The notes under the pieces are model-generated. The model was not told the DNA's origin. It worked only from the letters and a program-made list of their open reading frames with translations, and did no database searches. The position numbers were made by a program, and so were the translations under genes. DNA of 64,000 nt from Euglena gracilis (Eukaryota > Euglenida > Euglenophyceae > Euglenales), in assembly GCA_039621445.1 (NCBI GenBank), contig CP154957.1, positions 7,327,062-7,391,061 of the forward strand. The letters are read 5' to 3'. Positions within the stretch are counted from its first letter, which is position 1; each line of letters starts with the position of its first letter. Below, piece by piece: positions 1-12,005 of the stretch.

Positions 1-466
1 CATCACCCAGTGACCGTCGGCGCCACCACACTTCCTCAACCACACAATTGCTCCCGACCAAAACAGCGTCGTTGGTGAGAAATGCAGCAGAGGCCCAATG
101 AAAGGACCCACAGTGGCCTGTCCGGTGCCACAGGCCAGAGGGATCCCAGGTTTGAACCCCAGGGGTGATCTGGTCCCTCGTCCAGAACTCCTGCAATTCC
201 GTTGAGACCGCAGGTTCATCCCAAACAGACCCCGCTTCCAGCTCCTTCTCGGCCCTCCAAGGGTCGTCATCATCCCTCGACAGCCCTCTGCGATTGAACT
301 GCAGGCGCGCGTTCAATATCTTTACCATGTCAATAGTCTCGCCCAGCAGGGTTTTCAAATTGGCCGCGGTGAAATGGCGACAGTTCCTTCTTACTGCTTT
401 TTCGCGCCAACAGTTGGCTGAAATAACCCTGCTTATTGAAAAAGTTTCAAAGCATGTCAAAGAACG
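1..466 (-). CDS. Partial exon or ORF running off the left edge; unrecognised
   Basis: On the minus strand a frame stays open from about 535 down to base 1 with no stop, so it continues outside the window. A plausible acceptor (CTTTGCAG) would start the exon at 466 in phase 0, giving about 155 residues. The product is acidic and tryptophan-rich, with stretches such as DDDDPWRAEKELEAGSVWDE and SLGD at the edge. I see no known domain. A plus-strand frame (165-605, 146 codons) overlaps it antisense. I prefer the minus frame because it is open to the edge and has a splice site, but the choice is not certain. Confidence 0.45.
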
Positions 467-469
467 CTG

Positions 470-2118
470 CAAAGAAGATGCAATCGACAACTCAACGGAG
501 GAGCTCTTTACCACCCCGACGACGCTAGAGAATCACAAATTTGAACCAACGTGGGCTGAATGTGGGCGGCGTTGTGTTGAACTCATTTATTCATTCATCG
601 AATGAATTGATCAAAATCGATTGATTGATTGATCAATTGATTGATTGGTTGGTCGATTGGTGGGTGGGTGGGTGGGTGTGTTGGTGGGTGGGTGGGTGGG
701 TGGGTTGATTGATTGGTCAATTCATTAACTTGTTTTATCATTAAATAAATCATTAACCAATCGATCATCTAAAAGGACAGTTTCTCTCTGTTGGAACAAA
801 TGCATCTACCTCCGTCGTTGTCCGCCATTGTTGATGTTCAAAGTATGGGTCCGTTCCTAGGATAATTAAAAGGGTGGGTTGCCGCGGGAACCAAAGGGCC
901 AAAAGGGTGGGTTTCAAAGCCTGGTTTCAAAAAGAGTGGGACATTCAAAAAACGGAATTGAAAAATTTAAAATGCGAGCAGGGCCAGGGTTGTATGGGAA
1001 ATTCGAATGGAACGTGGTGGGTCGACCCCCCACATGCGAGAGTTGCTGCTGCAAACGTTCCTCAGGAAGAGTTTAAAACCGAAGCACACCAATAATAAAA
1101 AATCCCAAGAAAATCATTTTAGGAAAATGCTTGCCTGGATGTAGAGAGGTGCCATACACCTGATCCTGATTCTCTACAGCTGCGGGGGAGACATACATCA
1201 CACATGATGAAGTATTGCAATCATATTCCTGTGATTGCTGTGATGGCTCTGCTCGAAGATGCAGGTTGGGAATCGGATTTTCTTCGTATGGAAGAATGGG
1301 TGCGTAGACTGCTAAGCAGTTTTTAGAACTTGTCCATGTGGTACTTTCATTCATGAACTTGATGGAGATACTGTCCTTGGAGATACTTGTACTTTGTGGT
1401 GTTCTGTGTGACTTCGCACATTGGAACCAGTTCTGCATTTTAAAACTTCGGTACTTTACGGTTTCCCGTAAACATTGTTGGTTCGGCTTGAAGGGTTTGG
1501 TTCGGCAAAAAAGGGATTATTATGCACGCTTCCCTTTGCAGGGACGCTGAGCGGGATCTCCAGCCTGGTGGCGAGCCTGTGTGCATTGCCAAGCTGCCTT
1601 GAACGGCTATTGTTTGGGCGGCGGGCATGTTTCTGACAGGACCACTTTGAGAGCGTGTCAGCGATTGAAGGCAGATATCAATGCGACGGCGATCTCTCGG
1701 GAGACTGAGAGGATGAGCGAGATTCTTTGATGGATACCAACCTTGCTGTAGTTTAGAAAGCAGGGAGGTTTGGAAAAGACACAAATACCCGCAAATGGAT
1801 CCTTGATTTCGCAAAGCATGAGTTTTTAATGGTAAGCCCCTCTTGAACCGGAGGCAAATATGTCCCCCTTCAATCATAAGCCCGCCAAACTAACGTTGTC
1901 AAATCTGGAAATGATGCTGCACGTGCATGAGACATGAGATGACAAACCTCGACCCTCAGAAATTTTAGAAGGGAATCAAAATGTTTAAATGTCTTGTGCT
2001 GGTGGGGCGACTGTGGATTGCGGTGTCGCTCTTTGATCCCTCAACGGAAACCATCACACCCCAAAGTTGTGGCTGGCAACCTGTGCTGTCCTCCGTCTCT
2101 CGGAACGACCTTGTCTGA
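470..2118. other. No gene recognised; simple repeats at its start
   Basis: Bases 622-716 are a GATT/TGGG-type simple repeat. The rest is moderately AT-rich unique sequence. A short plus-strand frame near 1650-1728 ends in a natural-looking stop (residues RACQRLKADINA before it) and could be a terminal exon, but I cannot support it further. Confidence 0.4.
622..716. repeat. GATT/TGGG simple repeat
   Basis: Runs of ATTG/GATT pass into TGGG units and back to GATT. This is a degenerate tetranucleotide microsatellite. Confidence 0.8.
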
Positions 2119-2513
2119 CCCCCCCCCCTATGTCCAATGACCGGTAACCTCTGTCCTCTGACCGGGGGGGGGTGGTCGTTGGACGTAGGGTGGTGACCAA
2201 AAAGGTGTCCTCTGACCGGGGGGGGGGGTGGTCGTTGGACATGGGGTCAAAAGAAAGTTGGTGGGTACCGGGTCCCTACCCACCCAAAAATGCCCAAATT
2301 TTCCCTTCCGGCGCTTTGCGCCGAAAATTTTGGGCAATTTTGACAAATTTTTGTCCAAAAAGTGTCAAAAAAGGCATTTTGGCCAAATTTTTGGCCAATT
2401 TTTGGGCAAATTTTTTCGTCCCGGAGCTTCACGCCGGGACCAAAAATGAAAAGGTGTCCTCTGACCGGGGGGATGGTCATTGGACATAGGGGGGTCGTTG
2501 GACATAGGGGGGG
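2119..2513. mobile_element. C-tract/G-tract element, 'TATGTCCAATGACC' family, copy 1
   Basis: The element begins with a C run followed by TATGTCCAATGACC and ends with the inverse, GGTCGTTGGACATA plus a G run. Subterminal copies of TCTGACCGGGGGG lie inside each end. The interior carries two hairpins, CGGCGCTTTGCGCCG at about 2309 and a variant near 2425. Close copies lie at 23611-23971 and 39129-39538. The right end is followed by TA; the left flank is GA, so no clear duplication remains. There is no coding capacity, so it would be non-autonomous. Confidence 0.75.
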
Positions 2514-3027
2514 TAATGGAACCCTCGAAGGGTAAAGATCTATAAACCATAATGTTGCATTTTAAGGTGTTAGCTTCGATAATTGTCCTAACAATGTTTT
2601 CCAATAAGAAATGATCACGTTGAATTCAGAAACAAATATAGACAATACACATACAGCTACCAATGTAATCAATCCATTTTGTGTTTATTCCTGTCATTAT
2701 ATTGTTTGTTTGTTTTTGTTTATCCTGGGATTGCTTCACCATTTAGATCAACGTGACATTTTTTGTTTTCAGCCCATTCCCCGAAAATTGTGTCTTCTGT
2801 GTTATGACTGAGACGTGTCGGCCCTCATCAGGGTGAGTCCATGATAGCGGGTTTATGCCCTACTGGCACAATAATGAGGCATCTTACCTTCGAGTTTGTA
2901 TCAAGGACCTGAGACCTCAAATACAATGAAATAATGAGAGTATTCATGTGACTGTCTGGAAGACAGAACATCACATCTAAAAACAGAGTGCGAGGCATTA
3001 CACGAATTCTATGCTGGCAGGGGGTCA
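2514..3027. other. No gene recognised
   Basis: AT-rich unique sequence. No exon with convincing splice sites is visible on either strand. Confidence 0.35.
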
Positions 3028-3395
3028 AGCACATAAACCCTCACCCCACTTATTTTCCCCCGGGGGTTATAAGATCCGGTTTGGTTGGTCGGCCGAAGGG
3101 GGGGTTTATAAGTGGGGGGGTTTATAGGATCCGGAATTGTTGGTGAAAATCCGACCCCCCAAAATCGCCCCGAAACCCCCAAATTGGCAATTTTCGGCAA
3201 ATTTGGTCAAAAATGGATTTTTTTGATGATGGTTGGTCGCAAAAAAAAGCCCCAAAAAACAGGTTTTTGGGTGGTTTGGGGCCGGAAAAATCGTCCCCAG
3301 CGGCTTTCCCATGGGGGGGGGGGTTTATAAGATCCGGTTTGGTTGGTTGTGGGGGGGTTTATGAGTGGGGGGGGGTATAAGTGGGGGGTGGGGTT
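3028..3395. mobile_element. G-tract element with TTATAAGATCCGG repeats
   Basis: Four copies of a GGGGTTTATAAG or TTATAAGATCCGG unit bracket a low-complexity core rich in CAAAAA and GGGG. Fragments with the same wording occur near 37970-38040 and 55760-55810. It resembles the other G-tract elements of the window but I could not define exact ends. Confidence 0.5.
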
Positions 3396-4817
3396 AACCT
3401 GTTCAGAGTCGGTTTTGGAAAATTGAACTCTATTGAGTTCTTAAATGTCTATGGTCATATGGAACAAAAATGTACATCAAATGGGTGGCTGTAATGTTCG
3501 GCGGCTTATACCACCAATCACATCGCTGTATAAACCGGTGCAGTTTGCATATCGGCATTTTGCAGTTTGATGACCATGTGCGGATGACCTGCGATTGTGT
3601 TTGGGCGGCCTGCTTCTTTGTTGGCCATTTACCTAAACTCCCCACTTAAATGTGCAGTGCCCAAAGATGGTGCATAGTGTCCAAATATACACCTCGAGGG
3701 CCCAAAAATGAAATCCAAAAAAATGTGCACCAACATTTAACATTAAACCACTTTCGGGCGGTGCCCAAATAACTGCCGTGCCTCTGAGGGTGCGGCAGAA
3801 AAAAAAAACTTCAATCCAATAATGTGCGCACCCTGTGCACTCAAATGGGGGGGGTTTATCCCACGACTGCGTCCTGCAGTTGTTGCAGGATTGTACAAAT
3901 TCAGAAGTGTATGCCTGATTGGCTGAGGACGCTCCATTACCATATTGGGCATGCTATTGGGTACTTATCCAACTATTTGTTCATCAAATGCCACATACAC
4001 CGTTTTGGGGGTTTGAAACCCCGAAATAGGTTGTTAATGCAATGCACATGAAGATGCCAAGCAGAATGGCACTGTGCGGCTAGTCATGGGTACCTGACTC
4101 CGCTGCCCCTTCACGACTGATGAATCTGGAAAAGTGATATGGCTGGTCTGTTCGCAGTCATTCTGCCCTGGCAGTATCCATTGTGGATGAGCATTCCTGA
4201 AGGACTGGTTGTTGTATCGCAGCATGATGGCCATTGAATGTTCTGCCATTTACCCGATTTTTTGAACCAAGAACGACCAACTGGCTTCTGAATCGCAAAA
4301 GTTTTCGATTTTGTACAGAACCTCCATGATAATGAAAGCCGCGATTTCTGCTGGACGTGATGCAAAAGTGGCGATGGCCATACATATCTATTTTGCTGCT
4401 GCATACTGCATTTTATGCATGCAGTTTTTCTGCTGCATCAGTCAAGATTGCTTGACTGTGGATCCTGGACCTCCATCCAGGTGGCCCATTGAAAGATTGT
4501 GGTATACGCTGCTGAAAAAGAAATTTTTCGCAAGAGCGGGATACAGTTTTTGGTTTGACATGCATTGCAGTATTCACAGAACCACGTGCAGTGTGTATTA
4601 AATGAATGATGAGGCATCCTCACACCATTGAAGGTATGGACAAAATTGATATTAATACACATATTGCGCAGAAACAATATGAATTGCATATTGCCCCACT
4701 TGGTGAAACGTAACGGGTCTTATTTGACGTTCAGCGCTCATGCGGTTCCGACATGAAAAACCAGTTGTGCGGTTATGAATCTGGGCGAATCTGCCCCCCA
4801 AAAAAATTAATCAGCCA
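3396..4817. other. No gene recognised
   Basis: Mostly unique sequence. Open frames at 4111-4404 (minus) and 4311-4601 (plus) overlap each other and have no domain or clear splice context, so I do not call them. Confidence 0.35.
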
Positions 4818-4928
4818 CACATTGTGATCCAACACATCGTTTGCAATTGATTCACACATTGTGATCCAACACATCGTTTGCAATTGATTCACACATTGTG
4901 ATCCAACACATCGTTTGCAATTGATTCA
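4818..4928. repeat. 37-bp tandem repeat, three identical copies
   Basis: The unit contains CACATTGTGATCCAACACAT followed by CGTTTGCAATTGATTCA and repeats three times without a visible change, which suggests a recent expansion. Confidence 0.9.
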
Positions 4929-5219
4929 CGACCATTGAATTTATTTAAAAAACCAGCAAATGATCGGCAGAATGCAAGCAATTGCTTCGCTCCTTGCTGC
5001 ATTCCCCATCAACAGGACCCCTTTAAAAGTGTCTCTGCTGGGGGGGTTGGAGGTTCTGGGGGGGTCCAAATTCCAGGGGAGGAAGGAAAATATCCATGTG
5101 TGAAACACATGATTTCCAAAAAAAATGAAACAGAGGAAAAGAAATGTTGGACTGGCCAAACAATTTTCATCAAAGGTCTTCATTCCAGAATATTCAGAGT
5201 TATTCAGGGATATCCGGAA

Positions 5220-5513
5220 GGCAGCCATACTCTAAATGGACCCCCCCCCGAGGGGGGGCCATTTAGAATGTCCAGGGGTCAAAATAGTTTTTTTTGCGTT
5301 AATGATGGAATAGGGTCATGTGCGCGACTTAGGGTTAGGGTTAGGCCTAACTTATAGACGGGTGTTAGGTGTACAAGTTAGGCATAAAGTTTGGCCGAAA
5401 TCGTAACCCTAACCCTACTCCATCATTAGCGCAAAAAATTTTTTACTACCCCCTGGACACTCTAAATGCCCCCCCCCCCCCCCGAGGGGGGGTCCATTTA
5501 GAGTATGGCTGCC
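5220..5513. mobile_element. GGCAGCC-end element with telomere-like motifs, copy 1
   Basis: A 294-bp element with inverted ends GGCAGCCATACTC / GAGTATGGCTGCC, flanked by a perfect 8-bp target duplication ATCCGGAA (5212-5219 and 5514-5521). Each end holds a C-tract/G-tract stem-loop flanked by CTAAATGG/CCATTTAG. The interior holds inverted TTAGGG and CCCTAA repeats and a pair of AATGATGGARYAGGG motifs. It has no coding capacity. The 8-bp duplication fits hAT-, Merlin- or P-like transposition; which of these is not resolved. Confidence 0.9.
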
Positions 5514-5521
5514 ATCCGGAA

Positions 5522-6160
5522 TTTACTTAGGATATTTAGGTTACTTTGGGAACTGGAAAATCATTATGAAAAATTTCGAAGTGATCTCCAATGAGCTTGC
5601 TTGTTCACATTTCCCCTGATCAGCCTTCCATTTTTAAATGACTGAGCCCTGGTCCACCTCTATATCTGACATTGGTTGTATCATAAAACATGCAAATGAG
5701 TGTCATCCATCCATGCAAAAAGTGCGGAAAAGCCCTTTTCCTTTTCCTTTCCCCCTTTTTCTGGCTAAAATTGCAAGGTTCAAAAAATTGCTGGCTGCTT
5801 TCTGAAGTAAGGGAATGGAAATATTCAGGTGCTGAATAAACCTGATTAAACCAGAATAAGAGTTTACTGAGTATCCAGAATATTCCTAACAACCCTAAAC
5901 TAAAGTCTCGCTGGGAGGTATGAAGGAGGCAAGAATTGGCAGGTACAGAGGGGAGGTCAACGCCCTGTGAGGTCAAATAAAGAGTACAAAACTCAGCAAA
6001 CTTTCCGGGGGTGAACGAAGGGATTTACAACTGGAATGGATACAATCATTTGAATCCAGCTAGGGGTGATGTTCCCAATCTGCAAACAAAAGTCGTTTCG
6101 TTTTTTTTTGGGTCACTGTTCATTTTGCCAGTGTTTGCCACCACGTGCTTTTGTTCCCAG
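5522..6160. other. No gene recognised; leads into the 6161 acceptor
   Basis: Unique sequence. The last 30 bases are pyrimidine-rich and end in TTGTTCCCAG, read as a splice acceptor. The minus frame 5620-5976 has no domain. Confidence 0.35.
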
Positions 6161-6285
6161 GGATGCCGAGGAACATCACAGCGCGACGGCATTCAAACAT
6201 CGTTCAAGGGCAAGGACCTATGGGGACGACACCCCCTTCAGGGAGTGGGAAGCCTGGCCAGGTCATCCCCTCCAGAGAGATTTTG
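6161..6285 (+). CDS. Candidate internal exon, unrecognised product
   Basis: A 125-bp stretch lies between a strong acceptor (TTGTTCCCAG) and a strong donor (TTTTG followed by GTAAAT). All three plus frames are open across it. The frame reading DAEEHHSATAFKHRSRARTY stays open through the donor and into the intron. Without the neighbouring exon the phase cannot be chosen. No known domain is visible. Confidence 0.45.
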
Positions 6286-7371
6286 GTAAATTTATTGATT
6301 TTTTAATTTATTTTGCCTTGATTGAACATTTGGGCAGTTTCCCTTTGAAAGACCGATGGGAAAGAAAATTGGGGCACCTCGCCGCAGGCAGCAAGAAATA
6401 CAAATTTACCACGTGAAAATACGTGATTTGTAAGAAACCCTTAAAATGGCCAGGAACCATTTGGCAATTTTGACCTCTCAAAATTTGTCTAGACCAGCTT
6501 TATATATGCCCAACTTCCCCACGACGTGAACCTCATCTCGCGGTTGGAAAGAAATGCTTGCTGGAATCAAAAGCACAGCAGGAGTGCAAGCACACAGTTG
6601 TCCACCAGCTTGAGGTTGAGCTTTCGGGCTTGAGTCGTGGCCTTCAACGTCAAGACTGCCCTGACAGATGGGCCATAATTCAGGCAGAACACAATGAAAA
6701 TCTTCCAGACAGGACACAGTGAAAGGTGCACACGGCATTGTGCCTCTTCGTGGTCTTGTTCTTCATGTGAGTGACGAAGACCCGTCTTCCAAGCTTCCCT
6801 GAAGCCTAACTCCCACGTCCTCAAACTTTATCACAAACAGAGGGTAATTATTCTCTGTGGCTGATGTCATCTTTGATTCAAACAAAAAATTTGGTTTGGC
6901 AGCAACTTCACATGCAATTAGGGCTTCGTGTGCTTTAAATGCTTCAAGGGAGGTAAATTTTATGACCGTTGCTGAAAATGTTGCCCTTGTGCTTGATGCA
7001 GGTGATCATCAACAAAAAATGTGGTATTTTATTGGCCATTCGGTGACCAAAGCTGAAAGATCAATTGCACCCATCCAATCACAGATCAATTCTGCTGAAT
7101 CATAGCCCCCCATTAGCCCTTTGCCCTTGGTGGTTGTTTGACCCAGCCTGTGACCGGCATTTGAAGCCTGAACCCAGACTTTGACCTTTCCGGCCAGGTT
7201 GGGCAGAATTTCTGCATTTGATCGGAAATTTTTTTCCAAATAAGATACCACACATCCCTAAGGTAGACGATTTGAACGAATCAACAACTTACAAAATTTC
7301 TGTAACACACAGGGTTCTTTGTTATGGACTTGAAATAATTAGACTAGAACTCGACTCCTGTTGCAGCAATT
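6286..7371. other. No gene recognised
   Basis: Probably intron or spacer between plus-strand candidate exons. Overlapping short frames exist on both strands, none with a domain or good splice borders. Confidence 0.35.
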
Positions 7372-7829
7372 GTGCGAGAATCTCAAACCCTGTCACCACA
7401 GGAGCAGATTACACCTTTGAATGGTAAAATTGGCATCGTTGCTCTTGAAGGAATTGGTGGTGAAGCTCGTGTTTGCAGTGATGAGCAACCAAAATTGTGC
7501 CAAGGTTGCACATGGGTTCTCATTTCAAAACATGGTTTGGATTGTAGCATGGATTGGTTGCGGGAGAAAGACCGGTCCAAGTGGCAAGAGAGGGCAGGTG
7601 GGGATTTTCTCTTTGAAAAATTTCTACTTGTTGCAAGAAGGCGTGCACAAAAGACAGAAGATGCAAAGGCCACCCAAGGTGCCCAACGCCATCAACATTT
7701 TCTGAGGGCAAGAGGGCAGTCTCGCTGACGAGGCACACCTCGGCAATCATTGGCTTGTCAGTCCATATCGCAAGCCATTACCCCCAGGAAGGAGCACTAC
7801 AACCAGATGCCCTCTTTTTTCTTTAAAAT
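7372..7829 (+). CDS. Candidate coding stretch, frame uncertain
   Basis: Plus-strand frames are open over most of this stretch. One gives GIVALEGIGGEARVCSDEQP up to about 7728. Another is cysteine-rich near 7640 (CCKKACTKDRRCKGHPRCP) and continues as TSAIIGLSVHIASHYPQ to 7829. A possible donor (GCAG before GTGGGG) lies near 7600. Change of frame in mid-stretch suggests an intron or decay. The product is not recognised. Confidence 0.3.
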
Positions 7830-8960
7830 TTTGCATCAAACATGTTATTTCTCATCATTTGGGCATTTGGTGATATGCAAGAAATGTGGCATCGGTGAAG
7901 AATTGATGGAGACAATGGCGTTGCAACGACGTTTGTATGTGTCACTCAACCTTGTCAATTTCTTTTTGGAAAAATGCATTGTAAAAACATATAAATCCTG
8001 CTGTTTTGGTTTGCAAATATTTCGGAAAAATGCTGGATTTTTTTTTGAAACAAACAAGATTGTGAATAGAATTGATGGTGGATCCTTAAATTGGCTGAGC
8101 TTTCACAAACAAAGGTTTTTGTCTAGCGTTTCCACAAACAGGAAAACCCATTAACAACTTTCCAGAGAATCCACAAAAAAAGACTCAAAAATAATTGGTG
8201 GTTTTTGTCAATTTATTTTTTGCCAAACTTGATAGACATTCTAGGATCAGAAGAGGAGTGAAAAGGAGGATGATAAAACGGATGATCCACACCCCAAACA
8301 CCAACTGACTGGCCCACAGGCATCTGTCACGTTCCAAGAAAACCACCCACCTCATGGGTTACCAACATGCTGACATGTTGCTCCTCAGAAACTATCGCTA
8401 CAACAATCACACCGAGGAACCTGCCAGGAGTCAACAAGCCAAATTTTCGCCGTGGTGTGCCTGACGACACCACGCAATGACATCACGTCAGAAGGCTCGG
8501 AGTTGTGAGTATTCTCATTGACATCTTTAATGTACTTGCTTTTCTGTTGGAAATCTATTTGTAAACTGTAATTCTATAACAAACATAACAAACAAACATA
8601 ACAACATAAACATAGCAACGAACATAAAAATTGTTTGATAACGGATATATATTATCAAAGGTGAATTGCCAGAGTTATTATTGCCAGAGTTATATTATTC
8701 GGGGATCCTACCCCGAAAAATACACCCCCTGGGTTTATCATTTGGGGAGCTTTAGATAGATGTTGAAATGCAGCTGCAGCTGGGGTGAAATAGGATCTTG
8801 CCTTCAAGGTGTCAGACAAGGGAAAGTGCCCAAGCATCCACCGTCTCATTGTATCTATCCTCAAACCAAACGACAAACCCTCGCCATCGCGGTCTCATCA
8901 CCATCGTCCCCATCATCCCCGGGGCACAGCTAAACTGCCGTGCAAAACAAGCACAGCAGC

Positions 8961-8992
<32 letters not shown>

Positions 8993-9100
8993 AGAAGATC
9001 GTCTTCGGGATTGGGAAATTTACAAAATACGTGGCCCAAAGGCCGTACCGAAATTTGTGTTCCTCGACTTCGTGATAATTTTTAAATTAGGCCTCACCTG
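7830..9100. other. Weakly coding or non-coding spacer
   Basis: Near 8315-8450 one plus frame reads TTHLMGYQHADMLLLRNYRY before a stop and might be an exon. The rest is AT-rich with a CAA repeat at 8955-8993. I see no reliable gene. Confidence 0.3.
8955..8993. repeat. CAA/CAG microsatellite
   Basis: Two CAG units and about eleven CAA units. In the plus frames it would encode poly-Gln, poly-Asn or poly-Thr, so it could be coding if the flanking frames (for example the one reading EDRLRDWEIYKIRGPKAVPK) are real. Confidence 0.85.
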
Positions 9101-9104
9101 TAGC

Positions 9105-9545
9105 CAAAATGGCAGCAATCCAAACTTTCAAGAAGAGATTACAAAGGCATCAACGAGGTTCAGCTTGCCATGGATTACGTGGAACCAGGCTACCGTTCCA
9201 CAGGATCCCAGGACTGCATGATCGGACACACAAGTCAACAGGTTCACCTGTGAAATGTCGACCTTCCAAGTTTTGGAGGGAGACCATGTTCTACCCACAG
9301 GCCCAGGGGCTCAATCCACACCTTGTGCGTTTTTTTCACAAAATCGAACACTCCAGCAATGTTTAAAGGCATTGATGACCTTTGTGGTGAATATCATCAC
9401 CCCCTCGTCTTCATCACCACATGAAATGGGATTCAATGATAATTGCAAACAGATTGGGTTGGGCATTAAGACAAAATATTTTCTTTTTTTTTGCGGTATG
9501 TTTTTTCAAAAGTTAAAAGCAGCCATGCACGATGTCACGACCTGA
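9105..9545 (+). CDS. Candidate coding stretch, unrecognised
   Basis: Near 9120-9240 one plus frame reads YKGINEVQLAMDYVEPGYRS. From 9255 another stays open for 96 codons to a stop at 9545, with residues TLQQCLKALMTFVVNIITPS. The two need an intron or frameshift between them. No family is recognised. Confidence 0.3.
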
Positions 9546-10255
9546 CAATATTTTAGAAATCTGGCACCCCCCCCCCCCGTGCCCAACAAAGACCCAGACC
9601 CAACAAACACCCCACGTTTGGACCGCAAACTTTGTCACAGAAACTTGACTTCACCAAACACCTTTGACCAATGATAGACATGAGAGGGTGGGCATATCTA
9701 CAGAATGATTTTGCAAAACTGCCAAAATCCAAAGCCCCATATTCAGTGTTTCAGCTACAATTGATCCCCCAACTGACGTGCAAAGCAAGCAGGAGGAAAC
9801 CCATGACACGTATTGCAACGTGCCACACCAATCAGCTAATTACCACCTGTTTTACTCAGTATCTGCGTTGCACCTGTTTCCCCTCCATCTTCCCACAGGA
9901 GGATGACATTACTGCAATGTGTGCATATTACATTTCAGCAAAATGAATGCCTTTAATGCACAGTCAGGACCACATCGCCAAACTTTACCATTCTTCTTTC
10001 TGTTGGTGGTTCTACGGAGTGTGATCAAGGTTGGAGGGGCCATTACAGGACAGGAGGTGAAGACAGAAGGATGGATGGCAATTTTCTATTTTTTTTATTC
10101 ATCAAAACATCTCAAAGAAGCAGCGTGGGCGATTGCATTATAACCTCCATAATGCTCAAATGCAAAAACTGACAAATGGGAAACACTTGCTATTTTGCAC
10201 CTGACCTGCAATACTGAGAAGAGCGTCTCCATGTAGCATCGTGACAACAAGAGTG
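9546..10255. other. No gene recognised
   Basis: The plus frame 9671-9946 (91 codons) is open but shows no domain and no convincing splice sites. Confidence 0.3.
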
Positions 10256-10259
10256 GAAA

Positions 10260-10461
10260 AATGGTGGCGGCAAGAAGGACCTGCATCAAAGTTATGGTGT
10301 CCACGGGGCAATCCAGAACTTCTGTGAGCCTCCAGACAGGACGCGGGAGTTCCTCTGTTACCCCCGTGGTGGGGGACCGGCATCACAGTCCTCGTTCCAC
10401 TGCCCTCCCAGGTCGTCCTCCACGACACAGCCCCTCGCCGCCCAGCAGCAGGCCCCGCCAG
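10260..10461 (+). CDS. Candidate exon ending in a good donor
   Basis: A plus frame reading IQNFCEPPDRTREFLCYPRG, then Ser/Pro/Gln-rich sequence, runs to GCCAG followed by GTGCGTGTG, a good donor. The start is not located. The next candidate exon, 10586-10866, lies 124 bp downstream. The product is not recognised. Confidence 0.4.
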
Positions 10462-10585
10462 GTGCGTGTGTGCCTCCTGGTTTGCCGGCCAGAGGTGAAT
10501 TTTGTCAGCAGGCATTCTTTTTAACGCGAAAAATTCAATAAGTTTAAGCATTTTTACCGTTTTTTTTTCTTTTAGCGTTCTTCAG

Positions 10586-10866
10586 GCATTATAGTTGTGC
10601 CTCTCAAACCAAACACCACCGAAAATCACACAAATTTCAGATCTGATTCTGGCCAATCCGACGATTGTGAGCGTATATTTGGCTGTATGCAACGTTGGGT
10701 ACCAGTTACCCCTCGATCAAAAGCTCTTTTCAACAGACGGCCAGCAGTGTCCGTGAGATTTTTCCACGCTCCACGGTACTCTACTTCAAAACAACACCTA
10801 TTTTCACCAAATCAGATGCTCAACCAAGTGGTCCCCAAAATGGCAAAATTCATAAGCGCAGATTGA
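10586..10866 (+). CDS. Candidate terminal exon, unrecognised product
   Basis: The exon follows a T-rich tract ending CTTCAG and stays open for 93 codons to TGA at 10864-10866. It contains VPVTPRSKALFNRRPAVSVR and is rich in Arg, Pro and Asn. The acceptor, the length and the stop make it the best single exon on the plus strand. An AATT-rich repeat follows, so it may be the last exon of a gene that includes 10260-10461. Confidence 0.5.
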
Positions 10867-12005
10867 TCTGCCACCCTCCCTTAATTAATTTTTAAATTAA
10901 TTAAGTTAAAAATTAATTAATTAATTAATTAATTAATCTGACCGAGTAGTGGCCCTAGAGAGCTTTCTGCTTGGGGGGGGTTTAAGACCCACCGAAAAAG
11001 ACCACCCACTGGAGATTTCCATCAATGGACACCCAGGTCTTAATTTGGGGGTGGGTGCAAAGAACATTTCTGCGCAGTCCACAATCGTTGAGGCTCACAT
11101 TTTCTGTGAGGAAAATGCATGACCGAATATTTGTTTTTAGTGATTCATTCAGAGATGTGGCATATGAGCCCAAATATGTGGAAAATGACCCCCCTTGGCG
11201 TCTCCGGCGCTTCGCACCGTCGGGGAGGGCGTTTTTTTTTTTGGATTTCGGCTCGATTGGCCCAAGGTGCCTCATTTTTGGGCCCGTTGGTTTTTTGGGG
11301 GTTTATTTCAATTTTTTTTTGACAAACCCAAGCTCCCAAAAATCGTCCTTGTGGCAGCAGGGAGGGACTTTTTTGGATTTTTGCTTGGTCAGGCTGGGGG
11401 CATTATTTTTGGGCAGCCTTGTTTTGGGGGGTTTGCCCCATAGTAACAATCCCCCTGCCCCCCACACCCCCAACATATGCCTTGCTTGGGGAGAGGGTTA
11501 TTGTGGGGCTTCACTTTACATTAATCATTTGCAAAAACTTCGAGATAAAATCCCCAAGGAACCCTGTCAGAGATTGTCATTTGGCCATTTCCCCAAAACT
11601 TTCGGTCTTTTCTGTCCGAAATTCTTTCGCTTCAGCAAGCTTTGCCAAAGCTGGCCACAAACTGTAGCTCCCCCAATAAGTGCACAGTGTCTTAATTGTG
11701 TGCAGTGCCCCAATAAGTGCTAACCCCCCAAGGGTCTGAAACTACCTCCCTAAAAAGTGCGCAAGTTTTCAAAAAAACGTGTTTATTTAATATTTTTTTT
11801 TACACCTGGGCTGGGGGAAACCACCCTTTGGGTTGTGGAAACAGAAAAAAGTTTTGGGGTGACGTTGGACCGCCTGATTTTGGAGAGGAGTCCCAAGCAG
11901 CTGACATTTATGCCCAGGATTGCGGCCCGGGACCCACCCGGCCCCATGGCCCAGCAGAGTTTTTTTGGGGGGTGGGTGGGGGGGACCCCCCAAAGGTTTT
12001 GACAG
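10867..12005. other. Repeat-rich spacer with possible coding near its end
   Basis: Starts with an AATT palindromic repeat (10886-10937). From 10973 there are G-tracts, a hairpin variant (CGGCGCTTCGCACCG, about 11203) and GGGG/TTTT runs typical of the local elements. Near 11885-11960 a plus frame reads EESQAADIYAQDCGPGPTRP in the same frame as the 12006 exon. Confidence 0.4.
10886..10937. repeat. AATT simple repeat
   Basis: Near-uniform TTAA/AATT units that are self-complementary. Confidence 0.85.

Noticed and set aside
2172-2489. Open frames within the TATGTCCAATGACC copies (also 23.6-24.0 and 39.1-39.6 kb)
   Set aside because: Different copies give different stop positions, and the peptides reflect repeated CCAAATTTTTGGCC wording. 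No conserved protein.
5325-5425. A real chromosome end, because of TTAGGG repeats
   Set aside because: Only two or three units in each of two opposite orientations, enclosed in an element with target duplication. The sequence continues on both sides.
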